From contig NZ_CP041345.1 of NCBI RefSeq assembly GCF_013265555.1, forward strand, positions 310,001-374,000: a stretch of 64,000 bases of DNA, given 5' to 3'. Below the pieces are notes generated by a model. It made no database searches and was not told where the DNA came from. It was given only the letters and a program-made list of their open reading frames with translations. Numbering within the stretch: the first letter of the stretch is position 1; each line of letters opens with the position of its first letter. Shown one piece after another: positions 8,666-17,512 of the stretch. A program made the translations under genes and the position numbers. This DNA is from Tenuifilum thalassicum. GTDB lineage: Bacteria > Bacteroidota > Bacteroidia > Bacteroidales > Tenuifilaceae.

Positions 8666-9796
8666 ATGGAAAAAAGGAAAGGCGACGAGAATAAAGAAAA
8701 ACAGGTTGATGAGAGTGCGCTAATAGTTAATCCTGGTATTGAGCAACCCCCTTCGATAAACGAGGATGCCATAAAACGTTTTAAGGCAAAGAAAAGAAAG
8801 CAATTGGGCGTAGACGATTACTTTAAGGGGATAAGAGAAGGCAATATAACCATACTCAGCCAGGCAATAACAATGGTTGAAAGTTCATTGCCTAAACACC
8901 AAGAAATTGCGCATAGGTTAATTGAGAAGTGCTTGCCCTTTTCTGGTAACTCTGTAAGAATAGGTATTACAGGTGTTCCAGGAGTAGGTAAGAGCACTTT
9001 TATAGAAGCAATAGGCGGATATCTTACATCAAAGGGTCATAAACTGGCTGTACTTGCTGTTGACCCAAGTAGCGAAAAGACCAAAGGGAGCATTCTAGGC
9101 GACAAAACCCGTATGGAAACCCTGAGCTCCGATCCAAATGCTTTTATTCGTCCTTCGCCTTCTGCAGGCTCTCTAGGAGGTGTTGCCAGAAAAACTAGAG
9201 AAACTGTTATTCTTTGCGAGGCTGCTGGGTTTGATATCATTTTCATAGAAACGGTAGGGGTTGGTCAGAGCGAAGTGGCCGTTCATTCCATGGTTGATTT
9301 CTTCCTACTGCTTATGCTTGCAGGTGCAGGCGATGAACTACAGGGAATTAAGCGAGGTATCATGGAGATGGCAGATATGATTGCCATAACTAAGGCCGAT
9401 GGTCATAATGTAAACAAGGCTAAGCTTGCTCAAGCCGAGTATCAAAATGCACTTCATCTTTTTCCTCCCACAGAATCGGGGTGGGTACCTAAGGTGGTTA
9501 CGTGTTCTTCGGTCTATAAAACAGGTCTTCCTGAAATTTGGGATACTATTGAAAGTTATATGAACCTAACCAAAGAGAATGGTTACTTTAATGATAGGCG
9601 CAGCCAACAAGCTAAGTATTGGATGTATGAGTCGATAAATGAGGAACTTAGTAAAAGGTTTTATAATTCCGCATCTATTAAGAGCGTTATTAGTAGCATT
9701 GAAGATGAAGTTGTTTCTAATAAAACAACGTCGTTTGCTGCCGCTCAAAAATTACTAGATATTTATTTTGATAGAGGCAATGAGAACTCTAAATAA
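8666..9796 (+). CDS. meaB: Methylmalonyl-CoA mutase-associated GTPase MeaB (ArgK)
   Basis: G3E-type P-loop GTPase that loads and protects the adenosylcobalamin of methylmalonyl-CoA mutase. Walker A is GVPGVGKSTF, followed by AVDPSS, the switch region ETVGVGQSE and the base-recognition loop TKADG. The mutase genes themselves are not in the window. The frame also opens at a TTG (8633), but the ATG at 8666 gives MEKRKGDEN and a length of 376 aa, still with a family-atypical charged N-terminal extension of about 50 residues. A TACGTTTA -7-like sequence at 8609-8616 fits a promoter upstream. The ThiF-like gene begins 8 nt after the stop. Confidence 0.92.
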   Translation: MEKRKGDENKEKQVDESALIVNPGIEQPPSINEDAIKRFKAKKRKQLGVDDYFKGIREGNITILSQAITMVESSLPKHQEIAHRLIEKCLPFSGNSVRIGITGVPGVGKSTFIEAIGGYLTSKGHKLAVLAVDPSSEKTKGSILGDKTRMETLSSDPNAFIRPSPSAGSLGGVARKTRETVILCEAAGFDIIFIETVGVGQSEVAVHSMVDFFLLLMLAGAGDELQGIKRGIMEMADMIAITKADGHNVNKAKLAQAEYQNALHLFPPTESGWVPKVVTCSSVYKTGLPEIWDTIESYMNLTKENGYFNDRRSQQAKYWMYESINEELSKRFYNSASIKSVISSIEDEVVSNKTTSFAAAQKLLDIYFDRGNENSK

Positions 9797-9804
9797 GTTT
9801 GGAT

Positions 9805-10398
9805 ATGACATTCGATGAGATTAGGCAGGAACTTAAAAAGTTCACGGTTGGAATCGCAGGAGCAGGAGGGCTTGGAAGCAATGTTGCCATGCATCTTACA
9901 AGGGTAGGCATAGGTAAGCTTATAGTTGCCGATTTTGATGTTGTTCAACCAAGTAACCTGAACAGGCAGTTCTACTTTCACAATCAGCTTGGAGTGAAAA
10001 AGGTTGTTGCGCTTAAACAGAATCTTTTAGCCATAAATCCAGACCTAGATATTGAAATCCATGATATTAAGTTAGATTCGGAGAGCATAAGAAAAATATT
10101 TTCTAATGTAGATATAATGGTTGAGGCATTTGACAAAGCGGAGATGAAAGAAACCATTGTTGAGGTTTTTCAGAGCGATTATCCTTATACTCCCCTTGTA
10201 ATTGGTAATGGAATGGCAGGTTGGGGCAAGTCAAACGAGATGAGAGTTCAGCAATTCGATAACCTTTACGTTTGTGGCGATGGTGTTTCTGAAATTAATG
10301 ATAATCTGCCACCAATTTCACCACGGGTAGGCATTTGTGCTGCAATGCAGGCCAATGTTGTGCTCAGCATTCTCTTGGGTGAGCGGAATGCTTTATAG
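9805..10398 (+). CDS. ThiF/MoeB/HesA-family adenylyltransferase-like protein
   Basis: E1-like Rossmann protein of 197 aa resembling the short ThiF variants that adenylate the sulfur carrier ThiS. The nucleotide motif GAGGLGSNVA is near residue 20, then ADFDVV, the Arg finger region NLNRQF near 53 and an acidic VEAFDKAE. It lacks the long C-terminal zinc/catalytic-cysteine half of MoeB-type enzymes. An upstream in-frame TTG exists, but the ATG at 9805 is preferred. It is not beside other thiamine genes; it follows meaB by 8 nt, so a ThiS partner must be elsewhere or the protein has another carrier. Confidence 0.8.
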   Translation: MTFDEIRQELKKFTVGIAGAGGLGSNVAMHLTRVGIGKLIVADFDVVQPSNLNRQFYFHNQLGVKKVVALKQNLLAINPDLDIEIHDIKLDSESIRKIFSNVDIMVEAFDKAEMKETIVEVFQSDYPYTPLVIGNGMAGWGKSNEMRVQQFDNLYVCGDGVSEINDNLPPISPRVGICAAMQANVVLSILLGERNAL

Positions 10399-10483
10399 TG
10401 TAAACTCTTTTGCGAGATTCTTTCTTTTTTGATTAAACCATTTGGTAAAACAAAGCCTCTATAGTAAGTAATAGGAAGAAGAA

Positions 10484-11437
10484 ATGAGAAAATCACCTTT
10501 ATTCGTGTACATGGCAGCAGTGTTCGCCATGTTTTTTTGGTCCTTATCATATATCTGGTATAAGGAGGTTTTTGAGTTTTATAAACCCATAACCTTGGTT
10601 GTGGGAAGACTACTTGTGTCAAGTATTTTTCTGTTTACAATTACGGGTGCCATGGGAAAACTTACAAAAATTCTCCCTGGAGACTTTAAACTTTTTTTGC
10701 TTCTCGCTTTCTTTGAGCCTTTTTTATATTTCATAGGTGAAAGTTTTGGCATGACAATGGTATCACCAACACTAGGTGCAGTAATAATTGCAACCATACC
10801 ACTATTTAGCCCTTTAGGCGAGTATTACCTTTATAAAACACGAATTACAATAATGAACTTTATTGGTGTTCTCTTTTCTGTTATAGGGGTGGCAATGGTT
10901 GTTTTTTATAAAGGTTTTGGGAACCTTGATGCTAATCCAATAGGAATTGCCTGTATGTTTTTAGCTGTGTTTGCTGGTTTGAGCTACTCCTTAGCTCTCC
11001 GTAAACTGACAGAACGTTATAGCATTTTTACCATTATTACTTATCAGAATACGATTGCACTCATCTACTTTATACCGTTGTTTTTCATTTTTGAGTTTAA
11101 CCATTTCATAACGGTAGGAGTATCAACGCGAACGCTTATACCGATAGTTAAACTTGGAATTATAGCATCAACCTTTGCCTTTTTACTTTTCATGCATTCG
11201 GTTAAGCATTTAGGTGTAACAAAGGCCAACGCTTTTGCAAATGCCATACCTGTTATGACGGCCTTTTTATCCTACTTTTTGCTTAACGAAACTATTACCC
11301 TGGTTAAGGCACTCGGAATAGGATTGGTGGTTTTTGGGCTCTTTCTTTCTCAATTCCAACAGAAAAGAGTTAAAAATATATTTGCATTTATACCAGTTGG
11401 ATTAATTACAAGGGCAAGGTTAAGAAAAAACGAGTAG
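10484..11437 (+). CDS. EamA/DMT-superfamily transporter
   Basis: 317-aa inner-membrane protein with ten predicted helices arranged as two repeated EamA halves. The first half contains the FFWSLSYIWYKEVF helix near the N-terminus, and the second the HLGVTKANAFANAIPV segment near residue 245. The family exports or imports small metabolites (amino acids, nucleotide sugars, drugs) and the substrate here is unknown. An 85-nt gap separates it from the ThiF-like gene. Its last codons (Asn-Glu-stop) form one arm of a terminator hairpin shared with prfB. Confidence 0.85.
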   Translation: MRKSPLFVYMAAVFAMFFWSLSYIWYKEVFEFYKPITLVVGRLLVSSIFLFTITGAMGKLTKILPGDFKLFLLLAFFEPFLYFIGESFGMTMVSPTLGAVIIATIPLFSPLGEYYLYKTRITIMNFIGVLFSVIGVAMVVFYKGFGNLDANPIGIACMFLAVFAGLSYSLALRKLTERYSIFTIITYQNTIALIYFIPLFFIFEFNHFITVGVSTRTLIPIVKLGIIASTFAFLLFMHSVKHLGVTKANAFANAIPVMTAFLSYFLLNETITLVKALGIGLVVFGLFLSQFQQKRVKNIFAFIPVGLITRARLRKNE

Positions 11438-11453
11438 ATATTTCTACTCGTTT
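11428..11453. terminator. Bidirectional terminator built from two convergent stop regions
   Basis: A perfect 11-bp inverted repeat, AAACGAGTAGA (11428-11438) and TCTACTCGTTT (11443-11453), with a 4-nt loop and A/T flanks. Both arms are coding: each strand reads AAC GAG TAG, that is Asn-Glu-stop, for the EamA transporter on plus and for prfB on minus. Confidence 0.8.
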
Positions 11454-12533
11454 CCAAATTGCATGAGGTAAGCTTTAATACACTCGTTAAGGTCGCCATC
11501 GAGTATGGCGTTAACATCTGATGTTTCAAATCCAGACCGGAGGTCCTTAACCAGCTTATATGGATGCATAACATAGTTTCTGATTTGCGATCCCCATTCT
11601 ATTTTCTTCTTTTTCCCCTCAATCTCTGCCTGAACTTCCATTCTTTTTCGCAGTTCAAGCTCATAAAGATGCGATTTGAGCAACCTGAGGGCATTCTCTT
11701 TATTTTGGAACTGCGACCGCGACTCGGTATTCTCAATTACTATTCCAGTAGGAATATGGTGTAGCCTAACACCAGTTTCTACCTTGTTAACATTCTGCCC
11801 ACCAGCACCTGAGGAGCGGAATGTATCCCATTTGATATCTGCAGGATTTATATTGATTTCAATGCTTTCATCAACAGCAGGTGAAACGAAAACCGAGGCG
11901 AACGATGTATGTCTTCGAGCATTGCTATCAAAGGGTGAAATTCGAACCAATCGGTGTACTCCATTTTCGCCTTTTAGGTAACCATAGGCCAAATCGCCTA
12001 CAAATTCTAAGGTGCAGGATTTTATACCAGCCTCTTCGCCATCCTGAACGTCTAATACTTTAACCTGATAGCCGTTACGCTCGCCCCATCGGATATACAT
12101 TCGCATTAGCATGGCGGCCCAATCCATACTTTCAGTTCCCCCTGCGCCTGAGTTTATTTTCATGATGGCTCCAAGCCTATCCTCCTCCCGACGAAGCATG
12201 TTTTTTAGTTCAAGGTCTTCAATTGCTTTCAGGGTTTCATTGTAGTGGCTTTCAAGCTCATCTTCGGTTGCAGCTCCTTCTTTTACAAAATCGAATAGAA
12301 CAATAAGATCGTCGGTAAGGGTGTTTACCTTGTTAAAATTATCGATCCATTGTTTTATGCTGCTTACCTTTTTTAGCTGTTTTTCAGCCTCATCGGGGTT
12401 ATCCCAAAAGTCGGGTGCTTGAGTCTTTAGCTGTTCTTCCTCGAGTTCAATTGTTAGCTTGTCGATGTCAAAGATACCTCCTCAGCGCATCCCGACGCCT
12501 TACAAGTTCTTTTGCCTGATCAATGGTAATCAT
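11444..12533 (-). CDS. prfB: Peptide chain release factor 2 (programmed +1 frameshift)
   Basis: RF2 recognises UGA and UAA stop codons and releases the finished peptide. The gene begins at the ATG at 12533-12531. After 21 codons the zero frame meets an in-frame TGA (12470-12468), and the rest of the protein continues in the +1 frame from GAC at 12469. Together this gives 362 aa, close to the usual 365. In the main part the tripeptide anticodon is SPF (RISPFDS) and the peptidyl-transferase motif is GAGGQNVNK. Calling the gene from the first downstream ATG (12199) would lose about 110 residues. Expression should be autoregulated: low RF2 favours the frameshift. Confidence 0.96.
12468..12482 (-). 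promoter_or_regulatory. prfB programmed +1 frameshift site
   Basis: On the minus strand the bases read AGG AGG TAT CTT TGA followed by C. A Shine-Dalgarno-like AGGAGG sits 3 nt before the slippery CTT and the poorly terminated TGA-C stop, exactly the arrangement of the classic RF2 autoregulatory site. Confidence 0.96.
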
Positions 12534-12595
12534 TTTAATGAATTTTTTGCAAATATAGGTATTTTAGGTGATTACCTTTGGTTATATGAGTAAAG

Positions 12596-13687
12596 CTATG
12601 TTAACTCAAAAAGCCTGTCGATTTTGTAAAGGCTTTCGTTTTGAATTTTGAGATATTGATTGTAACCTTTATTTGCAATTGTTTTTGCTAGTTCTGGGGA
12701 TTCTATAAACTCAGCTATTTTGTTATAAATACCTTGAGGTTCAGTATTATCTAAATATAAAAGATGTTCATAATCGACAAAAATGTCATCAAGGTTTGAA
12801 CGACCGCTGCAAATTACAGCACACCTTTCCGACATTGCCTCAAGTATTACCAGTGGAAAATATTCTAACTTTGATGGAAGAACAAAGATGCCCGCTCTAT
12901 TGTAGAGCTCGTATCTTTTTGAACCATAAACTGGGCCTACAACCTCAACATAATTGTCAAGTTGATATCCATGTATTTTCTTCAATAGTTCTTCTCTATC
13001 ACTTTCATTCACAAAGGCGCCTGCTAAAGTAAGTGAAAGAGCTGGATATTTTTGGTGTAGCATGAAGAATGCATCAACAAGTTCAAGGTATCCTTTATGC
13101 CTTAGGAAATTTGAGAGGAATAGTATGTTGTTACTGTCCTTAGTGGGTTCAAAACTATAGGCATGAGCTTTAATAATTGAGTTTGGAACAACAGTGACTT
13201 TTGAGTTTGTAAGGTTTAAAGGAATAAGCTCTTTTTGGGCTAACCCGGGTGTTAGGTGAACTAACTCGCAATTTTTAAAAAGAAGTTTGTATAATTTGAT
13301 AATGCCTTTATTGCGATTATAAAACTGAGCTAGCCCGGGTCGGTGAAGGTGAATTACTTTTTTAGAGTTGGGCGCAAATAATTTTAGAAGAATAAGGTAA
13401 AGGCTGTCTCTAATTAGAACATAACCAATGGGCACCATGGAAAAGTATACAATATCTGGTCTAAACGATATTGATTTAAATATGATTTCGAAAACAATTG
13501 ATAAGGCTCGGAATATTTTTCTTGGTTTAAATTTTTGCAGATCGGATAAATTGCGGGCAAAATTTAACTTAATTAACTTACATTTATATGCGGGATTAAG
13601 GTTCATTCTGTCAAAAACCAGCTTATTCATTAAGCTAGCACCATGAACAGGTGGAGGAAGCTGGATTATGAAGAGAATTTTTCTCAT
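12596..13687 (-). CDS. Glycosyltransferase family 4 protein
   Basis: GT-B fold glycosyltransferase of 363 aa, retaining, cytoplasmic or membrane-peripheral, probably adding a sugar to a growing surface polysaccharide. Visible are the N-terminal PPPVHGASLMN glycine loop, the inter-domain VVPNSI segment near residue 185, LSNFLRHKGYLELVDAF near 210 and the donor-binding EX7E stretch (LEYFPLVILEAM) near 285. It is the last gene of a tight minus-strand unit: the polysaccharide deacetylase ends 10 nt upstream, and that gene in turn starts 3 nt after the DUF2723 gene. Confidence 0.88.
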   Translation of the reverse strand: MRKILFIIQLPPPVHGASLMNKLVFDRMNLNPAYKCKLIKLNFARNLSDLQKFKPRKIFRALSIVFEIIFKSISFRPDIVYFSMVPIGYVLIRDSLYLILLKLFAPNSKKVIHLHRPGLAQFYNRNKGIIKLYKLLFKNCELVHLTPGLAQKELIPLNLTNSKVTVVPNSIIKAHAYSFEPTKDSNNILFLSNFLRHKGYLELVDAFFMLHQKYPALSLTLAGAFVNESDREELLKKIHGYQLDNYVEVVGPVYGSKRYELYNRAGIFVLPSKLEYFPLVILEAMSERCAVICSGRSNLDDIFVDYEHLLYLDNTEPQGIYNKIAEFIESPELAKTIANKGYNQYLKIQNESLYKIDRLFELT

Positions 13688-13696
13688 TTAACTATA

Positions 13697-14314
13697 CTAA
13701 GGGATTACAATAGATTTGAACGTATAACCCTTACCACTTAAGTTCTCAAGTACGCGTGGCAGAGCGTATCTAAGATTGCGTTCTGCTTTTTTTGAGTCGT
13801 GAAATACTATGATAGACCCTGGTTTTGCATTGTTAATTACAAATTTATAAACTTTTCGGGGCGAAACCCTTCGGCTGTAGTCCATGCTTAAAACATCCCA
13901 AAGAATGATTTTATACTGATATTTTAGTAATCTAAATTGTTTTCGGGTAATTCGCCCATATGGTGGACGGTAAAGGTTACTATTTACAAAGCTGTTTGCA
14001 TAGATAATATCCTGAACGTATTGTGTTGTATCGGTACCCCAGCCGCGAATATGACTGTAAGAATGATTTCCTATTGCATGTCCGTCGGCAACAATCATTT
14101 CAAAGATTTCGGGGTGCATTTCAACATTTTTGGCAAGGCAAAAAAAGGTAGCTTTGGCATTATATTTTCTGAGTTGCTCCAGAACCCATGGTGTCACATC
14201 GGGTGTTGGACCATCATCAAAAGTAAGGAACACCCCATTTTTTTCGTTGGGGAAGTTCCAAATAACATTTTTAAAAAACCTCTGAAAAAATCGTGGGGGG
14301 CTAAGGTTAATCAT
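13697..14314 (-). CDS. Polysaccharide deacetylase, NodB homology (CE4)
   Basis: 205-aa carbohydrate esterase 4 domain that removes N- or O-acetyl groups from a polysaccharide or glycan intermediate. Family motifs in order are TFDDGP (catalytic Asp and first metal Asp) near residue 32, HAIGNHSYSH (two metal-binding His) near 75, RPPYGR near 115, WDVLSMDY and the final FHDS motif. The metal site is complete. No clear signal peptide is seen, so it may act in the cytoplasm or be membrane-associated. It lies between a GT4 enzyme and a DUF2723 protein with spacings of 10 and 3 nt. Confidence 0.9.
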   Translation of the reverse strand: MINLSPPRFFQRFFKNVIWNFPNEKNGVFLTFDDGPTPDVTPWVLEQLRKYNAKATFFCLAKNVEMHPEIFEMIVADGHAIGNHSYSHIRGWGTDTTQYVQDIIYANSFVNSNLYRPPYGRITRKQFRLLKYQYKIILWDVLSMDYSRRVSPRKVYKFVINNAKPGSIIVFHDSKKAERNLRYALPRVLENLSGKGYTFKSIVIP

Positions 14315-14317
14315 ACA

Positions 14318-17300
14318 TTATCCTTCAAGTGTCGAAATAAACGAATTAAAGGTATTGGTTAGCTCATTCGAGTAGTCGCCCTTTTCATACTGATTAGCCA
14401 AGCGGGTTAACTCGTAAAGGATAGCAAGGTTTAGCTGAAGTTCATTACCCAGCCAGTTTTTCTGATATGGACTCAGGTCGTAAATCATGTATTTTGCAGC
14501 CTCAATGGCTTGTGAACTCATGATTTTGGAGTACTTTAAAGCGTTATCCATATCACCTGCGCGATAGTAAGCTTCAACAAGTGGAAGAGCAAAGTAGTTA
14601 AGGGTTACCGTTTCGGGTGGGATAAGTTCCATGCAACGATTTAAAACCAATTTAGCAGAATCTTTCTTGCCTTCATCAATCAACGCGTTGGCTAAACGAG
14701 CAAATAGGTTTCGGTAGTTCGAAATAATCCTCAGCTTATTTTCATCAAGGTATACTTTAGGGTCATTAATACTTCTAAACCGATACTTTTCCATAAGGTT
14801 TTTCCACATTTCTTCTGTATTAACTGAGCCCGTACCCCATTGGCGTTTGGCCTGAATTGGAAGAACGCGGTACATCATCCCTTCAAGGTGAAAATACTTG
14901 TCGAGCCCAAAGAATGTTTCGGAGTTAACGGTTGTTCCGTAATATATAGGTCGCTCCCATTGATTTGTTGCAAGCAAGTCGAAAAGAACTAGGCCATTCT
15001 TTAGTACAATATTCTTGTTTATGCTCCATTGCATTGTATCAACTAGTTGATTTTTGTAATGCTCTGAAATTCCAAGTTTTTGCGAAACAGAAGCTTTATC
15101 GATTGGGAGAAAAACCGTTTTTGAAGGAATATAGTTTATTCTTTCGCTTCGATTAAAGGGTGATTGGATTTTATTATCGGGGTTGTCTGATAGGTAAAAA
15201 TCAACTACTCTGTCAAGATTAAGAGGTTCTTTAATTCTGTCAATGACCAGTATTGCATCGCGTGCTCCAGTAAAATACTGGTCACGTGTCATTCTGATAG
15301 GAATAGGGTCGCTATCGTATGCTTTACGCTTCATTTGGTCGATGTACCAATCGCCACTCAAGTAGCTTAGGTTTGCAACACGAACATCGGTGCGTACCCC
15401 TTCAACTTCCTGGTTATACCAAAGAGGGAAGGTGTCGTTATCGCCATAAGTAAAGAGAATGGAATTTGGCTTACAGCCAATTAGCATGTTGTATCCAAAG
15501 TCAGCTGGAATAAAGCTGCCTGAACGGTCGTGGTCGTCCCAGTTTTCCGATGCCATTAAAACAGGCACACCAAGGGTGCAGAGAGTGGCAGTTGCAACAG
15601 CAAATATTGGATGGTCTTTAATCTTTTTGATAAGCTGATATACAGCGGGAACTCCTAAGCCAATCCAAATGGCAAAAGCATAAAAACTCCCAGCGTAGGC
15701 ATAATCGCGTTCGCGGGGTTGATAGGGCGATTGGTTAAGGTACACTACAATTGCTATACCCGTCATGATGAATAGCATCATAGTAACCCAAAAATCGTGC
15801 TTGTGTTTTTTAAGTTGGAACGCAAGCCCTACAATCCCAAGAATGAAAGGAAGTAGATAGTACTTGTTATGAGCCTTATTGTTTTTATATATCTCGGGGA
15901 GTTTATCTTGAGGACCTAACCTAAAATTGTCAATGAATGGAATGCCGCAAATCCAGTTTCCTTTGGTTACTTCACCGTGCCCCTGCATATCGTTTTGTCG
16001 GCCAGCGAAGTTCCACATGAAGTAACGGAAGTACATGTGTCCAAGCTGGTATCGAATAAAAAACAGAATATTTTCGCCGAAAGTAGGGATATAGGTAGTT
16101 TCAACTTTACCATCAGGGGAGTATTGCTTTACAGGTTTTCCTTTAAAATTGCTCCATTGCTTATATGCTCTAACATGGTTTGGTTCGTTGCTCCACATTC
16201 GAGGGAATAGCATCTCAAACTTAGGATCATACTTGTACTTATCCTTGGTGCGAACAAAAACATATTTACCATCTTTTGGGGCATAAGTTGGCTCTCCCTT
16301 TACACGGGCAATTGGTTGTGCGTTAAAAACCTGTCCGTAAAGTAGGGGCCTGTCGCCATACTGCTCGCGGTTGAGGTAGTACAGCAAGGAGAACATGTTA
16401 TCGGGGCTATTTTGATCCATAGGAGGATTTGCCGATGATCGGATAACAATTGCAGCATATGAGCTGTAGCCAATCATGATTACTGTTAAAGCAACCAAAA
16501 TGGTATTCAGAATAACCTTCCCCTTTTTATGGGTTCTATATATTCCATATGAAAGCAACCCAATTGTAGTAAAGAAAAGAAATAGAACACCCGATTTTAT
16601 CGGTAAACCAAGAGAGTTAACAAAAATCAGTTCAATTTTAGAGGCAAAAATTACGAAACCTTGAATAATTCCATACATTATGGTAAGAAGCAGTATTCCA
16701 GATATTAGAAGCGTGTATAAAAGACCTTTTGGAGAATACTTGAATTTTTTAAAATAGTACACCAATGCTATAGCGGGGATTGCCAATAGGTTGAGCAGAT
16801 GAACTCCGATTGATAAACCCATTAGGAAAGCGATAAAGATAAGCCAGCGATTAGCATGAGGTTCGTTGGCATGTTCTTCCCATTTTAGTATTGCCCAGAA
16901 TACTAGCGCTGTAAATAACGACGAGGTTGCGTAAACTTCACCCTCAACTGCTGAGAACCAGAAAGTATCCGAAAAAGTATAGGCCAAGGCTCCCACAAAC
17001 CCAGCTGATAAAATCAGAATAAGTTGAGTTAAATTGATTTCATTATTATTTGACACAATAATCCGCCTTGCCATGTAGGTAATGGTCCAGAATAGGAAAA
17101 GAATGGTAAACGAACTTGCAAGAGCCGAAAGGCTGTTAGCTAGTATGGGAACCCAATGTGGGCTAGGGGCAAACATGGTAAAGAAACGTACCATTAGCAT
17201 GAAAAGGGGAGCCCCAGGAGGATGACCAACTTCTAGCTTATTCCCGCTAGCTATAAACTCACCACAATCCCAGAAACTTGCTGTTGGTTCTATGGTTAAT

Positions 17301-17386
17301 AGGTAAACCAGGGTGGCAATTCCAAAGGTTATCCAACCTGTAAGGTTGTTATATTTCTTAAACTGATTTAAGGTGAAGTTTTTCAT
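14318..17386 (-). CDS. DUF2723 (TMEM260-like) integral membrane glycosyltransferase-like protein
   Basis: Large inner-membrane protein, 1022 aa. The N-terminal half has about 12 helices and the C-terminal half is a soluble domain ending in TPR-like helices. The signature of DUF2723 is SFWDCGEFIASGNKLEVGHP near residue 35, whose acidic residues resemble the catalytic loop of GT-C glycosyltransferases. The eukaryotic homologue TMEM260 is a protein O-mannosyltransferase, so a role in glycosylating exported proteins or envelope glycans is a reasonable inference, not shown here. It is the first gene of the minus-strand glycan operon, reading into the deacetylase and the GT4 enzyme. Confidence 0.85.
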   Translation of the reverse strand: MKNFTLNQFKKYNNLTGWITFGIATLVYLLTIEPTASFWDCGEFIASGNKLEVGHPPGAPLFMLMVRFFTMFAPSPHWVPILANSLSALASSFTILFLFWTITYMARRIIVSNNNEINLTQLILILSAGFVGALAYTFSDTFWFSAVEGEVYATSSLFTALVFWAILKWEEHANEPHANRWLIFIAFLMGLSIGVHLLNLLAIPAIALVYYFKKFKYSPKGLLYTLLISGILLLTIMYGIIQGFVIFASKIELIFVNSLGLPIKSGVLFLFFTTIGLLSYGIYRTHKKGKVILNTILVALTVIMIGYSSYAAIVIRSSANPPMDQNSPDNMFSLLYYLNREQYGDRPLLYGQVFNAQPIARVKGEPTYAPKDGKYVFVRTKDKYKYDPKFEMLFPRMWSNEPNHVRAYKQWSNFKGKPVKQYSPDGKVETTYIPTFGENILFFIRYQLGHMYFRYFMWNFAGRQNDMQGHGEVTKGNWICGIPFIDNFRLGPQDKLPEIYKNNKAHNKYYLLPFILGIVGLAFQLKKHKHDFWVTMMLFIMTGIAIVVYLNQSPYQPRERDYAYAGSFYAFAIWIGLGVPAVYQLIKKIKDHPIFAVATATLCTLGVPVLMASENWDDHDRSGSFIPADFGYNMLIGCKPNSILFTYGDNDTFPLWYNQEVEGVRTDVRVANLSYLSGDWYIDQMKRKAYDSDPIPIRMTRDQYFTGARDAILVIDRIKEPLNLDRVVDFYLSDNPDNKIQSPFNRSERINYIPSKTVFLPIDKASVSQKLGISEHYKNQLVDTMQWSINKNIVLKNGLVLFDLLATNQWERPIYYGTTVNSETFFGLDKYFHLEGMMYRVLPIQAKRQWGTGSVNTEEMWKNLMEKYRFRSINDPKVYLDENKLRIISNYRNLFARLANALIDEGKKDSAKLVLNRCMELIPPETVTLNYFALPLVEAYYRAGDMDNALKYSKIMSSQAIEAAKYMIYDLSPYQKNWLGNELQLNLAILYELTRLANQYEKGDYSNELTNTFNSFISTLEG

Positions 17387-17512
17387 GCTTTATGCTATTT
17401 GTTTAATATGTCGTTTTAACACTTTTGCCCCAAAGGTACCAAATTTTAAAATATTGAATAGTTGGGAAGTTTGATATTATTATATTTAAGGTCAATTTTT
17501 TAAACATTTCAG

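Noticed and set aside
10266..10622. 118-codon minus-strand frame across the thiF / EamA junction
   Set aside because: Antisense to two well-supported genes; low-complexity composition and no motif.
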